DNA of 64,000 nucleotides from PALSA-612 sp963755155 (GCA_963755155.1 CAVWIV010000005.1:62001-126000), one strand, 5' to 3'. Numbered from the stretch's first letter, positions 50,279 to 60,920 are shown. The notes: generated from the letters alone by a model not told the origin. Translations and numbers: made by a program.

Positions 50279-51384
50279 CCAGCGCGCGGCGCAGCGTGTC
50301 CACGACGCGCTCCTGGACGGCTTCCTCGATCCCCGTGTGGAACGGCAGCGCCAGCGTGCGACTGCAAGCGTCCTCGGCCACGGGGCAGTCGCCTTCGGAG
50401 CAGCCGTAGAGCTCCCGCATGTACGGCTGGAGGTGCACGCACGGGACGTACTCGGCGGTCGCGATGCCGTCGGCGCGCAGCGACTCCATGACGCCATCGC
50501 GGTCGGCGCCCGGCTCGAGCTGGACGACGTAGACGAACCACGATCGCACGTGATCGGCGTCGTCTTCCACCAGAGGCGTCGCCGCGACGTCCGCGAGGAG
50601 CGCCGTGTAGCGATCGGCGGCTGCGCGCCGCAACGACAGGATCTCGTCGAGCTTCTCGAGTTGCGCGATGCCGATCGCTGCCTGGATGTCGGTCCAGCGG
50701 TAATTGAGCCCGACCTGGACGTGGTGGAACCAGCCACCGCCCTCGTACGAACGGCCCTGGTTCCGTAGGCTGACGAGCTGCCGCCGCTCCTCTTCGGAGT
50801 GCGTCACCACGACGCCACCCTCGCCGGTCGTGATCTGCTTGTTCGGGTAGAAGCCAAAGACCGCCGATGGGCCGTGCGACCCGATCGGGCGCCCCTTGTA
50901 TTCGGCGCCGAGCGCTTCGGCAGCATCCTCGATGAGGACGACGCCATGCCGTTCTGCGATCGCCCGGAGGTCGTCGAGCTCGCAGGGATACCCGAACATG
51001 TCGACCGCGACGATCGCCTTCGTGCGTTCGGTGATCGCCGCTTCGACGGCTGCTGGATCCATGTTCAGCGTGCGGGGATCGACGTCCGCGAACACGGGCG
51101 TCACCGCCCTCGAGGATGAAGCAGTTCGCGGAGGCCACGAAGGAGACCGGCGACGTGATCACCTCGTCTCCCGGCTGGATGCCGGCAAGTCGGCACAGGA
51201 GGTGAAGCCCGGCGGTTCCGCTCGACAGGGCGACTGCGTACGGAGCGCCCACGCGCTCGGCGATCATCTCCTCGAAGCGGTCGATCATCGGGCCGAGCGA
51301 GAGCCGACCCGACCGGAGGACCTCGAGCACAAGCTCCTCCTCGCGCTCGCCGAGGTACGCCCCCGACAGGGGGATTGCCGTCAC
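50274..51384 (-). CDS. DegT/DnrJ/EryC1-type PLP aminotransferase, one frameshift
   Basis: Sugar-nucleotide aminotransferase type. IPLSGAYLGEREEELVLEVLRSG and LSSGTAGLHL bind the cofactor phosphate; ITSPVSFVASANCFILEGG, then VDMFGYPCELDDL and the Schiff-base Lys in FGFYPNKQITTGEGG, with GLNYRWTDIQAAIG after it. The frame shifts near 51105, between ILEGG and VTPVFADVD (one base missing). Repaired ~370 residues. GTG 51384 overlaps the ilvE stop by 4 nt. These enzymes make amino sugars for glycans or antibiotics; no sugar genes are nearby. Confidence 0.87.
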
Positions 51385-52310
51385 GCCTGCGCGGGCGTTC
51401 GCGTCTGGTAGTCGAGCCAGTCGGCCCACTGCGGCAGGCGGCCGTGAACGGCATCCGCGTACGTCTTCTGGAGCTCGAGAGTGATCGGCCCCGGCGGGCC
51501 GATGTCGTGGTCGTCGATCGCCCGGATGGGCGTCACCTCGACGGCCGTGCCGCACATGAACACCTCGTCGGCCATGTAGAGGTCGGCGCGGATGAGCCGC
51601 TTCTCCTCGACGGTGTAGCCGAGCGACCGCGCCAGCTCGATGATCGTCTCGCGCGTGATGCCCTGGAGGATCGATGCGGAGAGGTCAGGCGTCGCGATCA
51701 CGCCGTCGGTGATTGCAAAGATGCTCTCGCCGGAGCCGTCCGCGACGTACCCGTCGTGCGTGAGCAGGATGGCCTCGTCGTACCCGGCGCGCTGCGCCTC
51801 GTGCACCGCGAGCATCGAGTTGAGGTAGATCCCGGTCGCCTTGGACGTATGGGGAATCGTGTTCGGCCCCACGCGCTGCCAGGAGGAGATCATCGCGCGG
51901 ATGCCCTTCTGCTGGCCCTCCTCGCCGAGGTAAGCGCCCCACGGGAACGTGAGGATGGCCACGTCGACGTGGTTGCCGCGCGTGTGCACACCGAGCTCGC
52001 CGTAGCCGTAGAACGCGATCGGCCGGAGATATGACTCGTCGATGCCGTTGACGCCGAGCGTCTCGTGGCACGCGTCCCGGAGCTCGTCGACCGAGTACGG
52101 CAGCTTCATGTACAGGAGCTGTGCCGAAGACTCCAGCCGCCGCAGGTGATCGCGGAGCCGGAACACCGCCGGGCCGCGGTCGGTTGCGTAGCAGCGGATG
52201 CCCTCGAAGACGCCGGTGCCGTAGTGGAGGCCGTGGCTCGCGACGTGAATCCGGGCGTCCGCCCAGTCCACGAGCTCGCCGTTCATCCAGATCTTCTCGG
52301 TTTCCTGCAC
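51381..52310 (-). CDS. ilvE: Branched-chain amino acid aminotransferase
   Basis: Last step of Val, Leu and Ile synthesis. 309 residues, fold type IV PLP enzyme: GLHYGTGVFEGIRCY at the N-terminus, IPHTSKATGIYLNSMLA with the Schiff-base Lys, DGYVADGSGESIF and VFMCGTAVEVTPI, all diagnostic of IlvE. Starts at GTG 52310. Co-transcribed with the DegT gene. Confidence 0.95.
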   Translation of the reverse strand: MQETEKIWMNGELVDWADARIHVASHGLHYGTGVFEGIRCYATDRGPAVFRLRDHLRRLESSAQLLYMKLPYSVDELRDACHETLGVNGIDESYLRPIAFYGYGELGVHTRGNHVDVAILTFPWGAYLGEEGQQKGIRAMISSWQRVGPNTIPHTSKATGIYLNSMLAVHEAQRAGYDEAILLTHDGYVADGSGESIFAITDGVIATPDLSASILQGITRETIIELARSLGYTVEEKRLIRADLYMADEVFMCGTAVEVTPIRAIDDHDIGPPGPITLELQKTYADAVHGRLPQWADWLDYQTRTPAQA

Positions 52311-52322
52311 GGGGTTCGAATT

Positions 52323-52808
52323 CTAGTCGTCGGCGACGATGTCGAGGGGGACGGCGCGCGTCAGCCGCACGAGCTCAGTCGGCGCCACACCTGCCATGTG
52401 CCGGGTCGAGCCCGCGCCGACCCAGACGCGGTCGAGCCCGAGCAGTGTTCGCTCGATCAGCACGGCATCGACGTGGAGCAACCCGAACGGCGAGACGGCG
52501 CCCGGCTCGAAGCCGGTCGTCTCCTGCACGCGCGCCGGCGACGCGATGCTTGCGCTTCCCGCGCCGCAGGCGGCCGCGACCTTGCCCGCGTCCGCCTTGC
52601 GGTCGCCGGGCACCATTGCGACGGCGATCCGCCCGTCACACTCGAAGACGAGCGACTTCACGATGTTGCGGAGGTCGCAGCCGACGGCGCGCGCGGCATG
52701 GGCAGCTGTCGGCGTGCCCGTCTGGAACTCCTCCACCCGCGCCTCGGCCCGCGCCTCTCGCAGATACGCGTTGACGCGCTCGACCGCTTTCGGGGCGTCG
52801 TCGGACAT
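52323..52808 (-). CDS. YbaK/prolyl-tRNA deacylase-like editing protein
   Basis: 161 residues of the YbaK/ProX fold, which hydrolyses mischarged aminoacyl-tRNAs. NIVKSLVFECDG has the key Lys, VPGDRKADAGKVAAACG and TGFEPGAVSPFG are conserved in the family. ATG 52808 is preferred to an upstream GTG because a GAAACT box is 6 nt before it. Lies 12 bp before ilvE on the same strand. Confidence 0.88.
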   Translation of the reverse strand: MSDDAPKAVERVNAYLREARAEARVEEFQTGTPTAAHAARAVGCDLRNIVKSLVFECDGRIAVAMVPGDRKADAGKVAAACGAGSASIASPARVQETTGFEPGAVSPFGLLHVDAVLIERTLLGLDRVWVGAGSTRHMAGVAPTELVRLTRAVPLDIVADD

Positions 52809-52850
52809 CGCGGAAGTTTCGCGCATCTCGGCCAGGGGAAGGCATGCTGG

Positions 52851-53381
52851 ATGCGGCTGACGGTTCGCTCGATCGGCCTCATGCTCGTGGCCCTCGGCGC
52901 CTGGGGCGCCATCGTGCCGTTTATCGGCCCGGAGTTCGACTACCCGTTCCCGGCCGGCAGTGACAGGGATTCATGGGATTGGACGGCGAGCGCGTGGCAG
53001 CTATCGCTGTTGCCGGGCATCGCCGCTGCGTACGGCGGGATCATCCTGCTCGGCCTCGTGGGAACGGTTCGCTTCGCACCCGCGTTCGGCGCGCTGATCG
53101 CGCTTCTCGCCGGCGCCTGGTTCGTGCTCGGCGCCGAGTTCTCCCGCCTGTGGACGAGCCCGCCGCCGGAAGGCTCAGGGTCGGACTGGATGGTGATCGC
53201 GACGAACCTCGGCTACCACGAGGGACTGGGCCTCACGATCGCAGCGCTCTCCGCCTTTGCGCTCGGCATGCTCACGCTGCTGCCGGAGCGCACGCCGGTC
53301 GTGGCGCCGGTGACGACGCACCCCGTGCTCGAACACGAGCCCGAGCGCAGCTACGAAGAAGAGCCCGTCGCGCCCCGCTAG
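52851..53381 (+). CDS. Four-helix membrane protein, unknown function
   Basis: 176 residues with four predicted membrane helices (about 5-26, 46-68, 74-100, 122-143), a Trp/Asp-rich outer loop (GSDRDSWDWTASAWQ) and an acidic Glu-rich tail. ATG 52851 has GGGGAAGG close upstream. Divergent from ybaK, convergent with serA (4-bp overlap). Not recognised. Confidence 0.65.
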   Translation: MRLTVRSIGLMLVALGAWGAIVPFIGPEFDYPFPAGSDRDSWDWTASAWQLSLLPGIAAAYGGIILLGLVGTVRFAPAFGALIALLAGAWFVLGAEFSRLWTSPPPEGSGSDWMVIATNLGYHEGLGLTIAALSAFALGMLTLLPERTPVVAPVTTHPVLEHEPERSYEEEPVAPR

Positions 53382-54950
53382 TCGAGCCGGATGAAGCTCG
53401 CGTCGTGGAAGCCCGCGGCGCGGAACTCCGTGACGAGCTCGGGCGGCGCCGGGGTGTCGATGGAGAGCGCCATGACGGCTCTGCCGCCCTCGTTCGTCCT
53501 CGACACGGCCATGTTCGCGATGTTGATGCCGGCACGGCCGAACAGCGTCCCCACGTGGCCGATGACGCCGGGCCGGTCGTCGTACTGGAAGAACACCATG
53601 AGCGGCGCCAGCTCGATCTCGATCTTGTAGCCGAGCGCGCCGACGAGCCAGTGCCGGCTCTCGCCACCGAAGGTCGTGCCCGCCACCGTCGTCTCCTCCC
53701 CGTTCGTTCGCAGGCAGACCTCGACCAGGCTCGTGTAGTCCGGCGACGTATGGTCCGACTGCTCCTCGACTGCGATGCCGCGCTCGGCCGCGACGAGCGC
53801 CGCGTTGACCGCGTTCACCGGCTGCTCGGTCCTGCCCTCGAAGACGCCGTTCAGGGCCGCCACCGTCAGCAGGCGCGTGTCGTGGTCAGCGAGCCGGCCG
53901 CGATACGAGACGACGATGCGCTCGGCACGCGCCGCCCGCGAGGCCCATCGCAAGCGAGCCGAGCCGCCGCGCCAGCGGTGCGAACGGGCCGAGCGACTCG
54001 AGCTCCTCACTGGAGACGGCCGGCATGTTGACGGCGTTCGCGACGAGCTCGCCCGCGAGCGCCGCGGCCACCTGCTCGGCGACGATCAGCCCGGCACGGT
54101 CCTGGGCCTCCTCGGTCGACGCGGCGAGGTGCGGCGTGACGACGACGTTGTCGAGCTCGAGCAGCGGCCCCGTGTAGGGCTCGCTCGAGAACACGTCGAG
54201 CGCGGCGGCCGCGACACGTCCGGACTTCAGCGCGTCGAGCAGCGCGTCCTCGTCGACGAGCTCGCCGCGCGCGGCGTTGACGATGCGAATGCCCTGCTTT
54301 GCTTGCCCCAACGTCTCCGCGTTGACGACCGCGCGCGTCTCGTCAGTGAGGGGCAGGTGCAGCGAGACGATGTCCGATGTCGCGAACACGTCCTCCTGGG
54401 ACGAAGCCCCCTCCACGCCGAGCTCGCGGAAGCGCTCGCGGGAGACGAAGGGGTCGAACGCGAGCACGTGCATGCCGAGTGCGAGCGCTCTCCGCGCCAC
54501 CTGCTGGCCGATACGACCGAAGCCGAGCAGGCCGAGCGTCTTGCCGGAGAGCTCCTGGCCGCCGTAGCGCGACCGCTCCCAGCGCCCGCTCTTGACCGAG
54601 GCATGCGCCTGCGCGATGTTCCTCGACAGGGCGAGCAGAAGCCCGATCGTGTGCTCGGCGGCCGAGATGACCGTCGACTCGGGCGCGTTGACGACGAGAA
54701 TCCCCCGCCGCGTCGCCTCGTCGACGTCGATGTTGTCGACGCCGACTCCGGCCCGTCCGATCACGCGCAGGCTCGTGGCGCGCTCGAGCAGCCCGGCGTC
54801 GAGCTTCGTCTGCGAGCGGATGACGATGGCGTCGTAGCCGGCAATGACGTCCGCGAGCGGCGAGTCCGCGTCGACGTCGACGTCGAAGCGCGAACGGAGG
54901 AGCTCAATGCCAGCGTCCGCAATCGGCTCTCTGACGAGGACCCGGGTCAC
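53378..54950 (-). CDS. serA: D-3-phosphoglycerate dehydrogenase, one frameshift
   Basis: First committed step of serine synthesis. N-terminal substrate and NAD domains: AIVIRSQTKL, GRAGVGVDNID, GKTLGLLGFGRIGQQVA, NAARGELVDEDAL (catalytic Arg), and VVTPHLAASTEEAQ with the His. The C-terminal part carries the intervening ASB domain and an ACT domain (FFQYDDRPGVIGHVGTLFG). The frame shifts near 53945 in a GC-rich run; repaired length ~523, the long three-domain form. The upstream aminotransferase overlaps by 4 nt. Confidence 0.93.
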
Positions 54951-56098
54951 ACGGAGACGGCCTGGAATGCAGCCAGGGCGCGCGCTACGCCGACGCCGGG
55001 CTCGACCTGCGCGCCGAGGTCGGAGAGACCGAGCTCGACGGCGGCAAGCGCCGTCGCCACGTCGAACACGTCGTAGTAGCCGATGTGGCCGATGCGAAAC
55101 ACCGTCGACCCCAGCGGGCCGTGGCCCTTGGCGAGCTGGACGCCGTGGCGGTCGCGAAGGTGCGCCACGAGCTCGCCGGCGTCGACGCCGGGCGGGGACT
55201 TGATCGCGGTGACGACGGCCGACGAGTCGTCGTCGGGCGAGAACAGCTCGAGGCCCATGGCCTTCGCCCCGGCTCGGCAGGCTCGACCGAGCCGGACGTG
55301 GCGGTCGAAGACCGCGTCCATTCCTTCGTCGAGCAGCAGGCCGAGCGCGACGTTCAGCCCGGCGACGAGGGAGACGGCGGGCGTGAAGGGGGCGTCGAGG
55401 ACGTCCTGCGCCTTCCTCGTCCGTTCCCAGTCGAAGTAGTAGCGGGGCGACGAGGAGCGGCCCTCGGGCTCCCAGACCGCCTCGGACACCGCGGCGACGG
55501 CTAGCCCCGGCGGCGTCATCAGCGCCTTCTGCGAGCCGGAGCAGACGACGTCGATCCCCCAGTCGTCCATCTCCAGCGGGAGGGCGCCGAGGCTCGAGAC
55601 GGCATCGACGACGACGTGCGCGCCCGAAGGGCGGATCGCCTCCGCGTGCGCGCGCAGATCCGAGACGACGCCGGTCGACGTCTCGGAGTGCGTCAGCAGC
55701 ACGGCGCTGGCGTCGCCGAGCTCCGTGAGCTGCGCAGCGATGTCGTCAGCCCGGGGGATGTCGCCCCACTCGTACCGGAGAGCGGACACCTGGCAGCCGT
55801 ACCGCTCGGCGATCTCGATCCAGCGCTCGCCGAAGGCGCCGGCGGAGACGACGAGCACCCGGCTGCCGGGCTCGCAGAGGTTCGCCACGGCGGACTCCAT
55901 GGCGCCTGTCCCGGAGGCAGTGAAGAGCAGGACATCGGACGTCGTCCGGCAGACCTCCTGCAGGCGATCGAGGCACTCGCGGTAGATAGGCCGGAAGTCG
56001 TCGGAGCGATGGTGGACGACCGGAGCGGCCATCGCGGCCAGCACCTCCGGGGGCACCGGCGTCGGCCCTGGCGTGAAGAGGTAGCGCTTGGCCGGCAC
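54947..56098 (-). CDS. Class V aminotransferase (alanine-glyoxylate / phosphoserine type)
   Basis: 383 residues. FTPGPTPVPPEVL start, TASGTGAMESAVAN for cofactor phosphate, DAVSSLGALPLEMD, and the Schiff-base Lys in CSGSQKALMTPPG, typical of the alanine-glyoxylate/serine-pyruvate aminotransferase group. Because it overlaps serA by 4 nt and no serC is seen, it probably works as the phosphoserine aminotransferase (inference). Start GTG 56098. Confidence 0.88.
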   Translation of the reverse strand: MPAKRYLFTPGPTPVPPEVLAAMAAPVVHHRSDDFRPIYRECLDRLQEVCRTTSDVLLFTASGTGAMESAVANLCEPGSRVLVVSAGAFGERWIEIAERYGCQVSALRYEWGDIPRADDIAAQLTELGDASAVLLTHSETSTGVVSDLRAHAEAIRPSGAHVVVDAVSSLGALPLEMDDWGIDVVCSGSQKALMTPPGLAVAAVSEAVWEPEGRSSSPRYYFDWERTRKAQDVLDAPFTPAVSLVAGLNVALGLLLDEGMDAVFDRHVRLGRACRAGAKAMGLELFSPDDDSSAVVTAIKSPPGVDAGELVAHLRDRHGVQLAKGHGPLGSTVFRIGHIGYYDVFDVATALAAVELGLSDLGAQVEPGVGVARALAAFQAVSV

Positions 56099-56114
56099 GT
56101 TCCGGCCAGCGTAG

Positions 56115-58555
56115 CTAGCGGGGCCGATGACCCTTGAAGCTCATCACCTGCTGAAACGTCGGCCGGTTCGTCCAGGCGAGCGTGTCGGTCAGCAGGCCGG
56201 TCGTGAAGTTGATGCGCTCCGCTCGGGCGTTCGCGAACCAGGTCGCGGGATCCGAAGTGTGCTTGGCCGTAAGCACCGCGCTCGCCTCGGTGATCGCGGC
56301 CCACAGCGACTCCCGGCAGGCGTCGACGTCGCCGCGGCCGCAGTACCGGGTCGAGTACGGGTCCTCCACCCGCCGACCTAGCAGCGCGCGGAGATCCTTC
56401 TCCACATAGCCGTACCAGCCGGCGATGTAGGCGGAGCCCTGTGTGCCTGGGTTGTCAGACACGATGTGCAGCTGGGCAAGCCGCTCTACGAGGTCGCCCA
56501 GCACCGGCCGCATGACGGCCCTGGCGATGAGCGGCCAGGCGGCGTCCATGACGGCTGCGCCGGCGTGGTCGATCCTCCCGTCGAGGTCGCGGTCGAGACG
56601 GCTCCCACCGGCAGCACGCCAGGCGGTCAGAAGATCGGCTGCGGTCCGCGCCAGCGGGCTCGGCGGGGGGCCCGTGGCGAGCACGTCGGCGATCGCCGGC
56701 CACACCTCCATCACGCGGAGGTCCTGCGTCGCCGCCTTGTTGGAAGCGGCCACGACCTCCGCCACGCTCTTCTTGCCGGGGCCGAGCGCCGCGCTCAGCA
56801 GCTCCTTCCGCTGCACGGAGCCGTACGACCAGTTGTCGTCTGCTGCTCCCCAACCCGCGGCCGGGCGGGAGTTCCAGTCGAGGATCGCGCCGGACGCCGG
56901 GTTCACCGTCTGTGGATGCGCCTTCGCGCCGAGGAAGCCGCGCCACTCGAACTCCCCCGTGCCGACCGTGGGCAAGGACGGATCCGTGCCCTGCGACCGG
57001 ATCGGCAGCCGCCCGGCGGTGGCGTGGGCGATGTCGCGGTGGTCGACGTAGAAGAGGTTGAACATCCCCTCCACGCTGACAGCGGTGCTGACGAAGCTCT
57101 TGGCGGACGTCACCTGTCCGGTGTTCAGCGCCAGGATGGGAAGCCCGCTCAGCACCTCACGTCCCCTCGTGGAGCGTTTCAGCGACAGTGCGACGCGCGT
57201 CCCGCCGACCGTCGCGTACCCCAGCACGGGGCCGTGCACCGTCTGCAGCAGCCTCAGCCGCTGGTCGGGCGCGCCGGTCGATCGCAGGGTGCCCGCGTCG
57301 AGGCTCGTCATCTCACGGCAGCTGCCCTGATGGAGATAGTGGCGGTCGTCTCCGCACAGGCTCTCGGCGAAGACGTCGACGTTGTCGGCCTGCGACGACG
57401 TCACTGTCCAGGCGTAGTCGGGGCCGCGGCCGATGACCACGAACGGCAGCCCGGGAAGCAGCGCGCCACGGGCGTCGAACCCACCCCCGTGCAGGTCGAC
57501 CTCCATGAAGAACTGCGGGAAGAAGTAGCCCACCTGCGGCCCGCCGACGAGGATCGGGCGCCCGGTCTTCGATCGCTTCGCGCCGACGAGCAGCGCGTTC
57601 GACGCTGCATGGCTCTCCCGGGACGCGGTGCCGCCCGAGATCGGGGCCGGCTGGAACGAGCCGTCGTCGATCACGACGCTCCCCGGGGCCGCCGCCGGTG
57701 GCAGCTGGTAGCACGAAGCGACCAGGGCCGATGGTCGGGGTTTCCCCGTCGTCCGCGGCCCGCAGGTCGTCGAACACCGCGCGCCCCGACGCCTTGCCCA
57801 GGTTCTTCTGCAAGGCGTCGAGGAACATCGCCCGGCGAATCTCCGAGCCGCCGTTGGCTCCGAAGCGCGCCGTGAGCAGGGCAGCGACTGCCACGACGTC
57901 CCGCGTCGTGTACGGGTTGAACAGGAGACCGCGCTGCTTTAGCGATGCGTTGAGACCGGCGACGTACGCCTGCACGACCGTCAGCAGCCTCTTGCCTCGC
58001 GCTCCCGCCCCGCGCACCAGTCCCAGCTGGCGGCTCAGCTCCGCCTCCCCCTGGGTGCTCGGCACAAACTGCTTGCCGCTGAGCGCCAGCTCGACGGGGC
58101 TGATTCCCGGGATGTCGAGCGCGGCCGCGCGGGCAGGGCCGCGAATGAGCTCGAGCAGCAACCCGCGATCCTCGACGGTCACCCACCCCGCCCCGAACGC
58201 GACATCCGCGGCTGTCTTGCCGGTGATGTGGGGCACGCCCCAGCGATCTCGCTCGATGACGAGCCCGGAACGCGGCCGCTGCACGCGCGCGGGCTTACCG
58301 GTCGATGCCGAGCGATGCGTCCTTGAAGCAGCGGCGGAGGTCCTCTGCCTGCACGCGGTCGAAGAGCGGTGTCAGGCACTCGTAGAGCTGCGCCTGGTCC
58401 CTCGTGTTCCGGTTGAAGACGAGGCTTCCGTTCTGCCCGGGCGGGAGGACGTTGAGCGCGATTGCCGCGTAGTCCTGACGGCTGGGCTGAGCGGAGGCGG
58501 ACGGCAGCCCTGCAATCCCGAGGACGACCACCGCCAGGGCAGCCACCCGCGGCAT
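56115..58555 (-). CDS. Penicillin acylase-family Ntn-hydrolase, secreted, two frameshifts
   Basis: Signal peptide from ATG 58555 (ALAVVVLGIAGLPSASA), then the alpha-subunit region with IERDRWGVPHI and GAGWVTVEDRG typical of penicillin G / AHL acylases. The beta subunit should start at the Ser of the ASNALLVG stretch, preceded by the spacer peptide; FFMEVDLHG and PGLPFVVIGRGPDYAW follow. The frame breaks near 58294 and 57700; repaired ~800 residues. The ATG has a GGGGAGGGG SD inside the end of the regulator gene, 2 nt after its stop, so it is the third gene of kinase-regulator-acylase. It would cleave amide-linked acyl groups outside the cell; substrate unknown. Confidence 0.85.
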
Positions 58556-58557
58556 GT

Positions 58558-59751
58558 CTACCCCTCCCCTGGCTCGACGAGGCCGGACTCGTACGCGAAG
58601 ACCACGGCCTGCACACGGTCGCGCAGCCCGAGCTTCGTCAGGACGTGGGCGACATGGGTCTTCACCGTCGTATCGCTGACGACGAGCTGCTCGGCGATCT
58701 CGGCGTTCGAATGGCCGCGGGCCATGAGCGTCAGCACCTCTCTCTCGCGGGGTGTCAGCTCCTCGAGCTCGGGCGGGAGCGAGCGAGGCGCGCCCGGCGG
58801 CCGGGAGACGAACTCCTCGATCACGCGGCGGGTGATCGACGGCGCCAGCAGCGCATCGCCACTGGCGACGGCGCGAATTCCTTCCACCAGCTGTTCCGGA
58901 GGTGTGTCCTTGAGCAGGAAGCCGCTCGCACCTGCCCGGAGAGCCTCGTAGACGTACTCGTCCATGTCGAAGGTCGTGAGCATCACGACCCTCGTGTCCT
59001 GACCGTTCTGAGCCAGCAGCATGCGCGTCGCTTCGATGCCGTCGAGCTCGGGCATCCGTACATCCATGAGGACGACATTCGGACTCAGGCGCCTCGCCTC
59101 GCTGAGGGCCTCCTTACCGTCCGCCGCCTCGCCCGCTACCTCGATGTCCTCTTCCGCGTCGAGGATCATCCTGAAGCCGGCGCGTACGAGCGCCTGGTCG
59201 TCGACGATGAGAACGCGGATACAGCCGCCGGTGGACGTATTCCCGTCTTCGTCCGGCGACATGAGGTGATAGACGCGCACCGGGCGCTCGAAGTCCTTGA
59301 GCCGCTGCTCGCCGAGGTCGACGAACGCGAGGTCCTCGTCCTCGAGCATCGAGTGGGTGGCCTGCGAGACGAGAATCTGGCCCCCGATTCCTGCGGCACA
59401 GATGCGCGCTGCTCTGTGGACGGCGAGTCCGTGGTACTCGTCCGCGGTGATCGACGCCTCGCCTGTGTGGATTCCCATGCGCACGCGCGGCTCGACCCCG
59501 TGGGGCCAGTCGTGCCCGGAGAGCGCCTCCTGCGCGGCCAACGCCGCGAGCGCGGCGTCCTTGGGGCGCCTGAAGGCGACGAAGAACGCATCGCCCTGGG
59601 TGCCGATGCCCTCGCCGCCGGCGTCCTCGAAGACGGTGCGCAGCACACGGTGGTGCTCGGCGAGCACGTCTCCGTACTGGTCCCGCAACTGCCGGACCAG
59701 CGAGGTCGAGCCTTCGATATCGGTGAGGAGGAAGGTGTAGGTCCCGGTCAA
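58558..59751 (-). CDS. Cyclase-REC-LuxR response regulator
   Basis: 397 residues in three parts. Residues ~1-165: class III cyclase-like domain with LLTDIEGSTSL and GTQGDAFFVAF (metal Asp pair) and LAVHRAARI, where the transition-state Arg is kept but the usual Asn is His. Residues ~180-300: REC with VLIVDDQ, phosphoacceptor Asp in VVLMDVRMPELDG, and switch Thr/Lys regions. Residues ~325-390: LuxR/NarL HTH (LTPREREVLTLMARGHSNAEIAEQL). No start codon precedes the REC part, which supports a real fusion. Overlaps the kinase gene by 4 nt; 2 nt before the acylase gene. GTP or ATP cyclase activity is doubtful. Confidence 0.9.
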   Translation of the reverse strand: MTGTYTFLLTDIEGSTSLVRQLRDQYGDVLAEHHRVLRTVFEDAGGEGIGTQGDAFFVAFRRPKDAALAALAAQEALSGHDWPHGVEPRVRMGIHTGEASITADEYHGLAVHRAARICAAGIGGQILVSQATHSMLEDEDLAFVDLGEQRLKDFERPVRVYHLMSPDEDGNTSTGGCIRVLIVDDQALVRAGFRMILDAEEDIEVAGEAADGKEALSEARRLSPNVVLMDVRMPELDGIEATRMLLAQNGQDTRVVMLTTFDMDEYVYEALRAGASGFLLKDTPPEQLVEGIRAVASGDALLAPSITRRVIEEFVSRPPGAPRSLPPELEELTPREREVLTLMARGHSNAEIAEQLVVSDTTVKTHVAHVLTKLGLRDRVQAVVFAYESGLVEPGEG

Positions 59752-60914
59752 GCCAGCGGGAGCCTAGCGTGCAACCGGTATCCGCCCTCGGGCCGCGGGC
59801 CTGCCTCCAGCTCGCCCCCATAGACGGACACACGCTCACGCATGCCGACAAGACCGTGGCCGCCGCTCTCGCCTCCGCCGTCGCCCTTGCCGTCGTCGGT
59901 GACGGTGAGGACGACATGGCCGTCGTCGTAGCGGACAATGACCTCGGCGTGCTCGGCTCCCGCGTGCTTCAGCGCATTCGTTAGCCCTTCCTGGACGAGC
60001 CGGTAAGCGGTGAGGTCCAGGCCGACTGCGAGCTGCACCGGGTCTCCTTCGACCTTGAGCTCGACCGGTAGGCCTGCCTCGCGTGCCTGGGCGACGAGCC
60101 GCTCGAGATGCTCGAGGCTGGGCTGCGGCGCGAGAGCGGGCGCCTCTTCGGGTCGCCGAAGGACTCCGACCAGCCGTCGCATCTCAGCCAAAGCCTCGCG
60201 GCCCGTCTGTTCGACGATCTCGAGCGCCTCGCGCTCGCGCTCCTGCTCCGGCTTGAGCAACCGGCGGACGCCCGCCGCCTGGACGGTCATTACGCTCACG
60301 CTATGGCCCACGACATCGTGGAGCTCGCGGGCGATCCGCGCACGCTCCTCGGCAACTGCGGCCTGGGCCTCTTCGCGCCGCTCGCGCTCGAGTCGCGCAG
60401 CCCGCTCCTTCGCCTCCTCGGCCTCCCGGAACTTGTGGCCGAGGCCGAAGCCGATCGTCCACGCGATACCGAAGATCACCGCGCTCCAGATCATGTCGCT
60501 CCAGCTCCCAGTCGGCTCGTTGCGAACGATGATCGCGTCCACCCCGACGAGGATCGCGAAGCCGGCGATCGCCTGCCTGGCTTCCGGCAGGCCACCGAAG
60601 AGGAAGGCGAGGGTCATCCCCAGCAGGAACACCATCGGGTCGTAGGGGACGCGCTGCCCGTCCAGGAACGTGCTCGCCGCGACCGCTACAGCCGCCACTA
60701 CCGGCGCCAGGAACGGGAAGCGGCGCCTGAACAGCAGCGGCAGGAAGTATGCGAATGAGACGGCAATGTCCTCCCAGAGGGGCCCGTCTGGCCCGTCGGG
60801 CTCGCCCTGGCCTACGACGGCCACGGCGATGCTGATGCCGAGGGCGGTGAGGATCAGCGCGTCGAACCAGTAGCGCTGCACGAGCGGCACGAGCTTCTGG
60901 ATGAACCGGTGCAT
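59748..60914 (-). CDS. NarL/DesK-type sensor histidine kinase
   Basis: 388 residues. Four to six N-terminal membrane helices (residues ~15-150) with very little outside the membrane, then a linker coiled coil (REAEEAKERAARLERERREE), HisKA_3 with ARIARELHDVVGHSVSVM (phosphorylated His), and an HATPase_c domain with LVQEGLTNALKHA, DDGKGDGGG and GHGLVGMRERV. Intramembrane-sensing layout like DesK or LiaS. ATG 60914 has TACCGT 6 nt upstream. Translation coupled to the regulator. Confidence 0.93.
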   Translation of the reverse strand: MHRFIQKLVPLVQRYWFDALILTALGISIAVAVVGQGEPDGPDGPLWEDIAVSFAYFLPLLFRRRFPFLAPVVAAVAVAASTFLDGQRVPYDPMVFLLGMTLAFLFGGLPEARQAIAGFAILVGVDAIIVRNEPTGSWSDMIWSAVIFGIAWTIGFGLGHKFREAEEAKERAARLERERREEAQAAVAEERARIARELHDVVGHSVSVMTVQAAGVRRLLKPEQEREREALEIVEQTGREALAEMRRLVGVLRRPEEAPALAPQPSLEHLERLVAQAREAGLPVELKVEGDPVQLAVGLDLTAYRLVQEGLTNALKHAGAEHAEVIVRYDDGHVVLTVTDDGKGDGGGESGGHGLVGMRERVSVYGGELEAGPRPEGGYRLHARLPLA

Positions 60915-60920
60915 GGACCG

